A program made the position numbers and the translations under genes. This document shows, piece after piece, positions 44,603-52,124 of a stretch of DNA of 64,000 nucleotides (positions are counted from its first letter, which is position 1; each line of letters begins with the position of its first letter). Origin of the DNA: Hahella sp. HNIBRBA332 (GTDB lineage Bacteria; Pseudomonadota; Gammaproteobacteria; Pseudomonadales; Oleiphilaceae); assembly GCF_030719035.1 (NCBI RefSeq), contig NZ_CP132203.1, positions 2,604,001-2,668,000 on the forward strand, written 5' to 3'. Below the pieces are notes generated by a model that was given only the letters and a program-made list of their open reading frames with translations, was not told the DNA's origin and did no database searches.

Positions 44603-46102
44603 ATGCGCGTTGGCGTCTTCCTGAACTTACACTACATGGCGGCGGCGGCCTGGCGACGCCGCTACGCCATCGTAACCCCATTGCTGGCGGCGCCGTTTCT
44701 GGCTTTGCTCATCGGCGCCGTCACGCCGAAAAAATATCAGAGCTACACCACGCTGCTGATTCAGGAAACGTCAAAGCTGAATCCGTTTCTGGCGGATTTC
44801 TCCGTATCCACGCAGCTCAAAGAACGTATGGCTGCCCTGCAAGCGCTGCTGCATTCGCGCCACATGCTGGGCGAAGTCGCCTTGGAAATGGGCCTGGCCG
44901 ACCAGGACAGCGGCCGCATCGGCGACCCCGTGCTGAATCGCCTTTCCCACTCCCTGAAGGTAGAACTGATCGGGTCCGATATCATCAAAATCAGCCTCAC
45001 TGATTCCTCGCCTCATGAAATGGCGCGCACGCTGGAGGTCACCTCCAAACATTTTCTGAATGTGCTGCTCGCTCCGGAACGCTCATCCATCGATGCATCG
45101 GAGAATTTCCTGGAAGAACAGTTGCTGGCGCAGCAACAAGCGCTGCTGGCGTCGGAGAACACACTGGCTGCGTTCAAGTCCCAATACAGCGGCAATCTGC
45201 CTGGCCAGATGCATTTCGATATCGAGCAATTACGGGAAACGGAAAAACAACTGCAGATCAAACAGGTGGAACTGGCGGGCGCTGACGCCGCCATTGAAGC
45301 GCTGAACACACAGCTGCTAAAAGCCAATCCGCTGCTGGCGTCCATTGAAGCGGACATCATTCGCGCCAGCGCCGACCTGAATCAACTGCAGGCACGCTAC
45401 ACCGATAAACACAGTCTGGTGGTGGCCGCCAGACACAGCCTGCAACGTCTGCGTCAGGAGCGGGATACGCTGGTGGCGCAAACCCGCCGCATGAGCCCGC
45501 AAAACCTCGACGAGCTCTGGCGTCTGGCGGCGGACTTCGCCGACGCCGGCGACGACCGCAGTGCAACCGGCAACCGGGTCAGCCCGTTACTGGTGTCGCA
45601 GCTTGAGTCCATCCAGCAGGCGCAGTCCCGTCAGCAGCAGTTGACGCAGGAAACCGCCAGTCTGAAGCAAACGCTGACGCGCCTGCAGACCAAGCTCGAC
45701 AGCTTCGCCCAGGTGGAGCAGCGCCTGCGGGAGCTGGAGCGGGACATCGTCACCAAACAGCATATCTACGACGATCTGCTCAAGCGCTATGAAATGGCCA
45801 AAGTCACCGGCGCGCTGGGACGCTTTGAAGAGCACGACCGGGTCAAGATTATTGATCGCCCGTTCACGCCCCACGCCCCCATTAACCTGCCCCTGGTGGT
45901 GTATTTCATCAGCGGCGCGCTGGGCGGCCTGTTCCTCGGCGCAGCCATCGCCGTGATTCTGGAAATTATCGACACCAGCATCATCCGCCGCGACGTGGCG
46001 GAAAAAATTATCGGCGCGCCGGTTATCTCGCGCCTGCCGGACTTCAGGCAAGTCGCCATCGGATTTCAATCCGCCCGCGACCTGACGCCGGTCGAGTCCT
46101 AA
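44603..46102 (+). CDS. Wzz/GumC-family polysaccharide co-polymerase
   Basis: 499 residues. It has an N-terminal transmembrane segment (about 21-40), a Wzz-type periplasmic domain with long coiled coil (about 150-400; LEEQLLAQQQALLASENTLA and many Gln/Leu heptads), and a C-terminal GNVR-like region: LERDIVTKQHIYDDLLKRYE, KIIDRPFTPHAPINLP and a second transmembrane helix (about 438-460). It lacks a C-terminal kinase domain. Such proteins set chain length and connect to the export channel. The matching ATPase is at 59881. Confidence 0.93.
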   Translation: MRVGVFLNLHYMAAAAWRRRYAIVTPLLAAPFLALLIGAVTPKKYQSYTTLLIQETSKLNPFLADFSVSTQLKERMAALQALLHSRHMLGEVALEMGLADQDSGRIGDPVLNRLSHSLKVELIGSDIIKISLTDSSPHEMARTLEVTSKHFLNVLLAPERSSIDASENFLEEQLLAQQQALLASENTLAAFKSQYSGNLPGQMHFDIEQLRETEKQLQIKQVELAGADAAIEALNTQLLKANPLLASIEADIIRASADLNQLQARYTDKHSLVVAARHSLQRLRQERDTLVAQTRRMSPQNLDELWRLAADFADAGDDRSATGNRVSPLLVSQLESIQQAQSRQQQLTQETASLKQTLTRLQTKLDSFAQVEQRLRELERDIVTKQHIYDDLLKRYEMAKVTGALGRFEEHDRVKIIDRPFTPHAPINLPLVVYFISGALGGLFLGAAIAVILEIIDTSIIRRDVAEKIIGAPVISRLPDFRQVAIGFQSARDLTPVES

Positions 46103-46135
46103 ACCTGATCGCAATTCATTTAACGAGGTATATCC

Positions 46136-47233
46136 ATGACATCGACATCTTCTCAGCGCAAAGTCGTCGTCCAGGTCGTGCAGCATTTGTCGCCGGGCGG
46201 TATTGAAAGCATTTGTTTAGAGTTGCAAAGGTTCGCTGGAGAAAACGCCGACGTGCATCTGGTCAGTCTGGAAGGCCGGGAGCCGCAAATGGTCTCTCTG
46301 TGGCCACGCCTGCGCCAGTATGCAGGCGTCATGCATTTTCTCGACAAGGCCCCCGGCTTGCAGCCGCGTCTGTTGCTGAAGCTGGCGGCGTTGTTCAGAA
46401 GCCTCAAGGCGGATGTGGTCCATACCCATCATATCGGCCCGCTGCTTTACGGCGGCGCAGCGGCGCGTCTGGCGCGCATCCCCGTTCTGATCCATACCGA
46501 ACACGACGCCTGGCATCTGGGCCTGGACAACCATCAGAGTCTGGCTTCCAAATGCCTGAAATTGATTCGCCCACAACTGGTGGCGGACGCCGAAATCGTC
46601 GCCGATCACATCAGGAGCCGCATCCCTCACGCGCAACCCCGGGTGATTCCCAACGGTATAGATACGCGTCGCTTCAAACCCGGAGACAAAACCGCCGCTC
46701 GGCGCGCATTCGGACTGCCGGAAGACCTGCCTATCATCGGTTGCGCCGCGCGCATGCATGAGGTGAAGGGACACGACACTTTATTGGACGCCATGTTTCG
46801 CCTGCCCCCCAACGTACATCTCGCTCTCGCCGGCAAAGGCCCGCAGGAAGCGCAACTGCAACGTCAGGTCCGCGACCTCAATCTCAACGATCGCGTGCAT
46901 TTTCTGGGCCTGGTGGATGATATGCCGCGCTTTTATCAGGCGCTGGACGTGTTCTGTCTGGCGTCGAAAGCGGAAGGAATGCCCCTGTCGCCCCTGGAAG
47001 CGCAGGCCTGCGACGCGCGCGCCGTCATCACCGATGTAGGCGGCAGTCGCGAAGCGTTGTGTCCGACCACCGGCATTCTGGTTCCAGCGGATAACTCCGC
47101 GGCCTTGGCGAAGGCGTTGCGCTACAGCCTGCGCACGACTTTGAGCGCCAACCCCAGGGATTTTGTCATGCGACATCGGGATATCCGCGGCATGGTCGCC
47201 GCTTACGACCAGTTGCACAGCGTCGCTTGCTGA
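46136..47233 (+). CDS. Glycosyltransferase family 4
   Basis: 365 residues. The GT-B fold begins VVVQVVQHLSPGGIESICLE, with HTHHIGPLLYGGAAARLARI and HTEHDAWHL in the N-lobe. The C-lobe has GCAARMHEVKGHDTLLDAMF, then LASKAEGMPLSPLEAQACDA, carrying the donor-binding EX7E pair. TIGR03088-like exopolysaccharide transferases start in the same way (HxLxxGGxE). It is within the rightward operon, 33 bp after the co-polymerase. Confidence 0.92.
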   Translation: MTSTSSQRKVVVQVVQHLSPGGIESICLELQRFAGENADVHLVSLEGREPQMVSLWPRLRQYAGVMHFLDKAPGLQPRLLLKLAALFRSLKADVVHTHHIGPLLYGGAAARLARIPVLIHTEHDAWHLGLDNHQSLASKCLKLIRPQLVADAEIVADHIRSRIPHAQPRVIPNGIDTRRFKPGDKTAARRAFGLPEDLPIIGCAARMHEVKGHDTLLDAMFRLPPNVHLALAGKGPQEAQLQRQVRDLNLNDRVHFLGLVDDMPRFYQALDVFCLASKAEGMPLSPLEAQACDARAVITDVGGSREALCPTTGILVPADNSAALAKALRYSLRTTLSANPRDFVMRHRDIRGMVAAYDQLHSVAC

Positions 47234-47283
47234 GCGCGGACGACGCCTAACCACAAGAATCGCCACCCAAAAGGTAAATCATC

Positions 47284-48474
47284 ATGACCGACTTGTTACT
47301 TTGGAGCTGCACGCTGATCCTGGGGCTGATCATCGTCTACCATCACATCGGCTATCCCGTGCTACTGCGTTATTGGGCCAACCGCAAGCGCCAGCAGTCT
47401 TTACCCCGCCACCAGGAAGATGCGCATAGCGATTATCCTGAACTCAGCATCATCATTCCCGTATATAACGAAGCGGAGGTGATTGCGGAAAAGCTGCGCA
47501 ATCTGGCGTTTCTCGACTATCCCGCCCATCGTTTTGAAGTGCGAATTTATGACGACGGATCCCAGGACGACACCTTGTCGATTATTCATCGCACGTTGCA
47601 GGAAGCCGATGTCAGAAAATTGCGTGTGCAGGTCATCGCCAATGAGACGAACCAGGGCAAGGTCGCCGTCATTAATCAGGCCATGGGGGAAACTTCCACG
47701 GAATTGGTATTGCTGTCCGACGCCTCGGCGCTGATTTCCATCGACGCTCTGAAGATCATCGCCCGTCATATGCGCGACGCCAGCGTCGGCGTCGTAGCGG
47801 CGTCTTATCAGATACTCACTCCCGGCTCGGAAGGCGAAGAAACTTACTGGCGTTATCAGACCAAAATCAAGGAGATGGAAAGCGTCGTCGGCTCCACCAT
47901 CGGGGCTCATGGCGCTCTGTACTGTTTTCGTCGCAGTCTGTTTGAGACGCTGCCGGAAAACGCCATCAATGATGATTTTATTCTTCCCATGCGCATTGTC
48001 GCGCAAGGCCGTCGCTGCATTTATGACCGGGATATCGTCGCCGTGGAACTGGAGCAGGCCAGCCTGACGATGGATCATCAGCGCCGCAAACGCATCGCCG
48101 CCGGCAATGTGCAACAGGCGTTGATGCTCATGCCGTTGCTGAATCCAAAACACGGCGCGACCGCATTCAATTATATTTCCGGCAAGTTTCTGCGAGTGTG
48201 CATGCCTCTGATCTTAATGGCCTTTCTGCTATGTACGCTGCTGCTGTCGCTGCACTCCTGGCTGGCGATGGCGCTGCTGGTGGGACAGATCCTGGTTTAC
48301 GGTCTCGCCAGCATTCGCGCGCTGACTCCCGGCGTTCCCTGGCCCAAACCGGTGAATCTGGTGCATTACCTGGTCAGCGGACACTTCGCCAACGCCCTGG
48401 GAGCGTTACGTTATCTGTCAGGACAGGAAAACGGCCGCTGGCAGCGTGTGAAACTGGAGGTCCATCATGATTGA
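47284..48474 (+). CDS. Membrane-associated glycosyltransferase family 2
   Basis: 396 residues. One N-terminal membrane helix (about 4-22) and two to three C-terminal helices (about 305-350) flank a cytosolic GT-A domain. The domain has LSIIIPVYNEAEVIAEKLRN, IYDDGSQDDT, LLSDASALI (the DxD position is DAS) and LPENAINDDFILPMR (ED motif), then the QRRKRIAAG that corresponds to the Q/RxxRW site. This layout is seen in processive or EpsH/IcaA-like synthases. It overlaps the next gene by 8 bp. Confidence 0.92.
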   Translation: MTDLLLWSCTLILGLIIVYHHIGYPVLLRYWANRKRQQSLPRHQEDAHSDYPELSIIIPVYNEAEVIAEKLRNLAFLDYPAHRFEVRIYDDGSQDDTLSIIHRTLQEADVRKLRVQVIANETNQGKVAVINQAMGETSTELVLLSDASALISIDALKIIARHMRDASVGVVAASYQILTPGSEGEETYWRYQTKIKEMESVVGSTIGAHGALYCFRRSLFETLPENAINDDFILPMRIVAQGRRCIYDRDIVAVELEQASLTMDHQRRKRIAAGNVQQALMLMPLLNPKHGATAFNYISGKFLRVCMPLILMAFLLCTLLLSLHSWLAMALLVGQILVYGLASIRALTPGVPWPKPVNLVHYLVSGHFANALGALRYLSGQENGRWQRVKLEVHHD

Positions 48475-49186
48475 TTTTGTTATCGCCAAAACGACGAAAA
48501 ACGCCTCGGAGGCGACCATGACGCCATCACACTCAGCCGCCATTGATTCATCGACGAACTATATTCCCGCCACCACCCTGGCGGCCAAACGCTGTTTCGA
48601 TATTGCAATAAGCCTGCTGGGGCTGGCTCTCAGCGCGCCCTTGTGGCCATTGCTGATTCTGGCTATTCGTATGGACTCCAAAGGCCCCGCGCTGTTCCGA
48701 CAACTGCGCGTCGGTCGCGCCACGCCGACCTGCACGGAGCTGTTCTACATGATCAAGTTCCGCACTATGCGCGTCGACGCGGAAAAAGAAACCGGCGCCG
48801 TCTGGGCCACCCGCAACGACCCGAGAGTCACACGAGTCGGCCGCTTCCTGCGCAAAACGCGCCTGGACGAACTGCCGCAGCTGTTGAATGTGTTGCGCGG
48901 TGAAATGTCCATCGTCGGTCCACGCCCGGAACGCCCCGGCATCAGCAACAACCTGGACCGGGCCATCCCCTACTACATCGAACGCACCTACTTCGTGACG
49001 CCTGGAATCACTGGTATGGCCCAGGTCAGACAAGGCTACGACGCCTGTCTGGAAGACGTGAAAAACAAAATCGGCTACGACCACGCCTATTCACTCTGCC
49101 TGTCCAACTTCAGCTCATGGCTGAAAACCGACATCGAAATAATCCTGCGAACCTTCTGGGTAATGATACGCGGCCGGGGGCAATAG
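48467..49186 (+). CDS. Initiating undecaprenyl-phosphate sugar phosphotransferase (bacterial sugar transferase)
   Basis: 239 residues of the monotopic phosphoglycosyl transferase type. A re-entrant membrane helix follows AAKRCFDIAISLLGLALSAP (about 39-58). The catalytic core has FRQLRVGR, YMIKFRTMR, TRVGRFLRKTRLDELPQLLN (the Asp-Glu catalytic pair) and MSIVGPRPERP. It lacks the N-terminal membrane domain of WbaP. It transfers the first sugar-1-phosphate to undecaprenyl phosphate. The start overlaps the GT2 stop; an internal Met at 48518 also has a GGAGG site. Confidence 0.94.
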   Translation: MIDFVIAKTTKNASEATMTPSHSAAIDSSTNYIPATTLAAKRCFDIAISLLGLALSAPLWPLLILAIRMDSKGPALFRQLRVGRATPTCTELFYMIKFRTMRVDAEKETGAVWATRNDPRVTRVGRFLRKTRLDELPQLLNVLRGEMSIVGPRPERPGISNNLDRAIPYYIERTYFVTPGITGMAQVRQGYDACLEDVKNKIGYDHAYSLCLSNFSSWLKTDIEIILRTFWVMIRGRGQ

Positions 49187-49234
49187 TCCCTGGTGAGGAA
49201 AAGTTATGTGGGGGTATCTGATATGATCGCCGCG

Positions 49235-49570
49235 CTATTTCTTGCTTTCCCAAGGAGAAGGCAGCGCGCTTACTGCATCTTCCAAGCGCATATACGCGAC
49301 AATCGTTTCACTTGGATTCTTTTGAGCCCAACCCAACACCGGAGAGTAGCGATAACAGGCAATCGTGCTCCCTTCTTGGCTCTCAATTGCAACGAGATAT
49401 TGCCCAAGCTCCTTCGGCGCATATCCCTTGACCCACTCGGGGCTTTGGGAATGACGGGCCGACCTTAGACGCAGCGCAGCCTCCTTAATGGTCTCCAGCT
49501 CATCAGCAGTGAATCCATCCAAAGGGGTGGACTCATGCTTATCAAGCGCCCGCTTCTGAAGCGGGCTCAC
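49235..49570 (-). CDS. Hypothetical protein, 111 residues (third gene of a coupled set)
   Basis: A soluble protein that I do not recognise (MSPLQKRALDKHESTPLDGF). Its C-terminal half contains GQYLVAIESQEGSTIACYRY and AYMRLEDAVSALPSPW, suggesting a small alpha/beta fold. It begins inside the end of the 71-residue gene through an ATGA overlap (49567-49570), so the two are translated together. Composition is less GC-rich than the exopolysaccharide genes next door. Confidence 0.6.
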   Translation of the reverse strand: MSPLQKRALDKHESTPLDGFTADELETIKEAALRLRSARHSQSPEWVKGYAPKELGQYLVAIESQEGSTIACYRYSPVLGWAQKNPSETIVAYMRLEDAVSALPSPWESKK

Positions 49571-49782
49571 TTCTTTACCAGTCGAAGTTTTTTCTCCTCT
49601 GGTCTGTATTCTTCCAGTTCACTCGGGAAAAGCTCCGAATCGGGTGTAAAAACCAAATCTAAAGAGCCCAACTGAACCTGTGGTTCATCTTCCATGACCG
49701 CTCCGAAGCCATCTTTTATCTCCTCACGTAATTGACGCAGGAACTCCTCATAATCGGAGTCTCGCTTTTTATCTTCAGTCAT
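49567..49782 (-). CDS. Acidic hypothetical protein, 71 residues (second gene of a coupled set)
   Basis: Starts at the ATG at 49782 after an AAGG site; a TTG six codons earlier is unlikely. It is highly charged (MTEDKKRDSDYEEFLRQLRE, EDEPQVQLGSLDLVF, EEYRPEEKKLRLVKK) with no hydrophobic core, so it is probably a small binding partner of its neighbours. It overlaps both flanking genes by 4 nt (ATGA), a strong sign of one functional unit. The family is unknown. Confidence 0.6.
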   Translation of the reverse strand: MTEDKKRDSDYEEFLRQLREEIKDGFGAVMEDEPQVQLGSLDLVFTPDSELFPSELEEYRPEEKKLRLVKK

Positions 49783-50327
49783 CTCAACACCTTGAAGCAA
49801 AAGTTACCGCGGCTGTTATATTCGTAGCCCTTGGAACAATAGAAGTCAATTACATTGGCGTTTACTGGTTTCATAAGTCTGATTTCATGGGCGTCAATAT
49901 GCTTAGCATATATTCTGGCCGCAATCTCGATTAAGTTGAAAGTGCTTCCTTTTAGAGGATTATCGCCAGGGGCAGACTCAATAAAATCAAGTCTTAGACG
50001 ACTGCCAGACCATGTAGGTTGTCCTAAAGAGAGTGCGCACAGCTTCATTTCACGCCACCAAATAGCTAATTCAAAGCGCTTGGGTTCCTGATACAAAAAG
50101 TGATAGTAACCATAGTCATCTCTTTCCCAGTCCCACTCCACTCGACGACCGAAAGTATTATGCCAGGAGCGCTGCTCTATAATGGCCTTTTGGGTGATGA
50201 GGGAGTATGAAACGACTGATTTAAGTTGGACAGGAAGAATGGCATTGGCGTCTTCGATAACTTCACGGCGAATTTCCGAATACTTTGTTTCCGTCGCAAT
50301 ATGTGTTCGGCTTCTGGAATATGACAT
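49779..50327 (-). CDS. GNAT-like hypothetical protein (first gene of a coupled set)
   Basis: 182 residues. The C-terminal half has GNAT-type features: RLRLDFIESAPGDNPLKGST then a helix LIEIAARIYAKHIDAHEIRL, and the ending VIDFYCSKGYEYNSRG, where the Y-x-x-x-G-Y/F helix-strand closure of acetyltransferases is recognisable. The acetyl-CoA loop is degenerate (APGDNPLKG). It is the first of three genes coupled by 4-nt overlaps. A toxin/antitoxin-like or modification module is possible, but nothing proves it. Confidence 0.6.
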   Translation of the reverse strand: MSYSRSRTHIATETKYSEIRREVIEDANAILPVQLKSVVSYSLITQKAIIEQRSWHNTFGRRVEWDWERDDYGYYHFLYQEPKRFELAIWWREMKLCALSLGQPTWSGSRLRLDFIESAPGDNPLKGSTFNLIEIAARIYAKHIDAHEIRLMKPVNANVIDFYCSKGYEYNSRGNFCFKVLR

Positions 50328-50568
50328 GCTTAAAAATCCATATTAAGTGTAGAAATCAGGGCTAACATTCCCCGGGGACGTTGATACTACCTGGGTCGCC
50401 ACAGTCTAAATACCGGCTATTAACCCTACCCCTAGCGGCCTATTGTTGGTAAAGGAATGTGTTGGCGAAAGATCGATGCAGTGATCATGCAAGACATCGA
50501 TGAGCGCCTTCTTGGTTTCTCTTAGGTATTGGTGAAAGTTCAGGACTTGTTGGATCTGGAGCGTACAT

Positions 50569-50597
50569 GTCGGATGGCGCTTCGCTTATCCAACCTA
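50569..50597 (+). repeat. Family B palindromic element (variant)
   Basis: GTCGGATGGCGCTTCGCTTA then TCCAACCTA: the same design as the copies at 4344, 32921 and 33043 with different inner bases. Confidence 0.7.
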
Positions 50598-50642
50598 CGG
50601 TTTTCCCTATGTCTATGGTTTAGTTTGGCATGGGAGCGGCGT

Positions 50643-50798
50643 TTACGCTTTGCTGAGCAGCCAGCCTTTCAGCACGCTGGCGTTATGGCTGATCGCTTTG
50701 CCTTTGAGGGTGATGAGGTAATAGTTGCAACAGGACGGCGCCGCAGGAAGCGGTGCGATGAGACGACCGCAGGCCAGCGCTTCTTTTACCTGGGAAGC
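50643..50798 (-). pseudogene. C-terminal fragment of a LysR-type regulator
   Basis: Reading leftward in the frame ending with the TAA at 50643-50645 gives 51 residues (VKEALACGRLIAPLPAAP, then NYYLITLKGKAISHNASVLK, GWLLSKA). This matches the usual end of LysR substrate-binding domains (LxxGRLVxPxP..., YYLVYP..., FxxWL). No upstream portion of such a gene is visible, so it is a truncated relic. Confidence 0.55.
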
Positions 50799-51122
50799 GT
50801 TGAAATGTCCCCTTGTTCGCCCGTAGTTTGAGGTTTTACGCGGTTGAGGCGATCAGCTCTGAACGTTACCGCCATTTGTGTCTATTGGGCCATTCTTGCG
50901 CTCACAAAGAATACAAACATGGGATCAGACTGAAGCCTCCCCTAAAAATAACGGTCAAATTTACTGAGGGGCATTTCAGATTTATTTAGTATGATGACGA
51001 CGACAACAAATTCAGCGAGTTATGAAAGGCGTTCAGGAAGATTATGGGAGATCCTACTGGCGCTGTTCTCAGAAAAAATTCGGTGAAAGACTTTATTAAA
51101 TCGACAAAAGGAAGGAGTTCTT

Positions 51123-51809
51123 ATGTCTGGAGAGTTAGAGGCGAAAAATCACGCGGATGCGGTACTCAACGCCTATAAGTTAAATTATCTGCCTTTAAAC
51201 AAGAAAGGGTTAACGATTGACGGAATCGGGCTTATGTTGCCTGACCCTGGCATGCCGCTAGGGGTTATTCTAAAGAAGGACAGCAGCTTCATCGTCCTGC
51301 TTGGTGAACAGCATAGTACAGAGACGTTATCGCCGCTTTTACCCGGTGATCAGACTTTGATGATTGCCGGCGCCAAAGCCGTGGTCGCCGCCATCGGCAA
51401 ATTAGGGAGCAAGCATACGACCATTGCGGCGGTCGAACTCCCTATCAAAAATGGCTCCATCGTTGGATCAGGCGCCGGACTGACCAAGATGGAGAAGCTC
51501 ACCATTGCCGATCCCACCGATAAAAACCTCGGATCAATCAATCACTCTCTGTTTTATTACAGGGCGACGCTTTTGAAAGACGTGTTGTTCGCCGAGGGAG
51601 AAAATACCGTCGAAGTCGTCGAACAGGGACTGGCGGCCAAATCAGACGAACGCAATCCGGGGATCGCCGCTCATTTGATCAACGCAGCCGCAAGCGTCAA
51701 AGGACCCAGCGTAACCGTGCTGCCCGTCGGACTCTCGCACTTAGGCGGAAACAACATACAGACACAACTGACCATGAAAGGATGGTCCATCACGACAAAG
51801 ATTGTCTAA
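51123..51809 (+). CDS. Orphan protein with TIKI/ChaN-like motifs
   Basis: 228 residues without a signal peptide, behind a strong AAGGAAGGAG site. Two spaced motifs stand out. VLLGEQHSTE (about 58-67) corresponds to the GExH of the TraB/TIKI/ChaN/erythromycin-esterase superfamily. VLPVGLSHLGGNN (about 199-211) corresponds to its late GxxHLxG segment, followed by LTMKGW. Members are metal-dependent hydrolases or haem/iron-binding proteins. The assignment rests on these motifs only. It is a single gene in the AT-richer island. Confidence 0.6.
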   Translation: MSGELEAKNHADAVLNAYKLNYLPLNKKGLTIDGIGLMLPDPGMPLGVILKKDSSFIVLLGEQHSTETLSPLLPGDQTLMIAGAKAVVAAIGKLGSKHTTIAAVELPIKNGSIVGSGAGLTKMEKLTIADPTDKNLGSINHSLFYYRATLLKDVLFAEGENTVEVVEQGLAAKSDERNPGIAAHLINAAASVKGPSVTVLPVGLSHLGGNNIQTQLTMKGWSITTKIV

Positions 51810-52124
51810 GCCGGCGATATAGCCTCGTGTGAGTTTGTTCGTTATTTATGGAGCCTCATTGTGATGATGAGGCTCGACTATGCAGGACATTAACAGGCAG
51901 ACCAAAGAAAAAAACATCACTCATCGTATAAAAAATAGCATGCATATCCCCTGACCGACGGGGGTCTCCTATACTCCTCATGACAAGTACTAGTGCTATC
52001 TCACAAAAGCGGCAAAAGTGTCTACTTGAAAAAGCGCTACAGAAAAGAGATTTTTTCTGATGGAACTCATAGCTTCCATCGTCAGCACAATAATAGCGCC
52101 CACTCTTGTGACATAAGATATGTT
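51810..52124. other. Convergent intergenic region with a terminator-like hairpin
   Basis: 315 bp between convergent genes. It holds the hairpin at 51851-51875 and nothing else that I can recognise. Confidence 0.5.
51851..51875 (+). terminator. Hairpin after the TIKI/ChaN-like gene
   Basis: GAGCCTCAT pairs perfectly with ATGAGGCTC around a 7-nt loop, 42 bp after the stop. No T-tract follows, so termination is uncertain. Confidence 0.45.

Larger units (their letters stand above)
50328..51122. other. 795-bp intergenic region with a repeat and a regulator remnant
   Basis: It contains a family B element (50569-50597), a LysR-like C-terminal fragment (50643-50798, minus strand) and, near 51022-51099, a 25-codon open frame of doubtful reality. 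Otherwise nothing is recognisable. Confidence 0.5.

Noticed and set aside
51022..51099. A 25-codon open frame (MKGVQEDYGRSYW...) upstream of the TIKI/ChaN-like gene
   Set aside because: Only a weak ribosome site and no known leader-peptide features; it could be real but cannot be supported.
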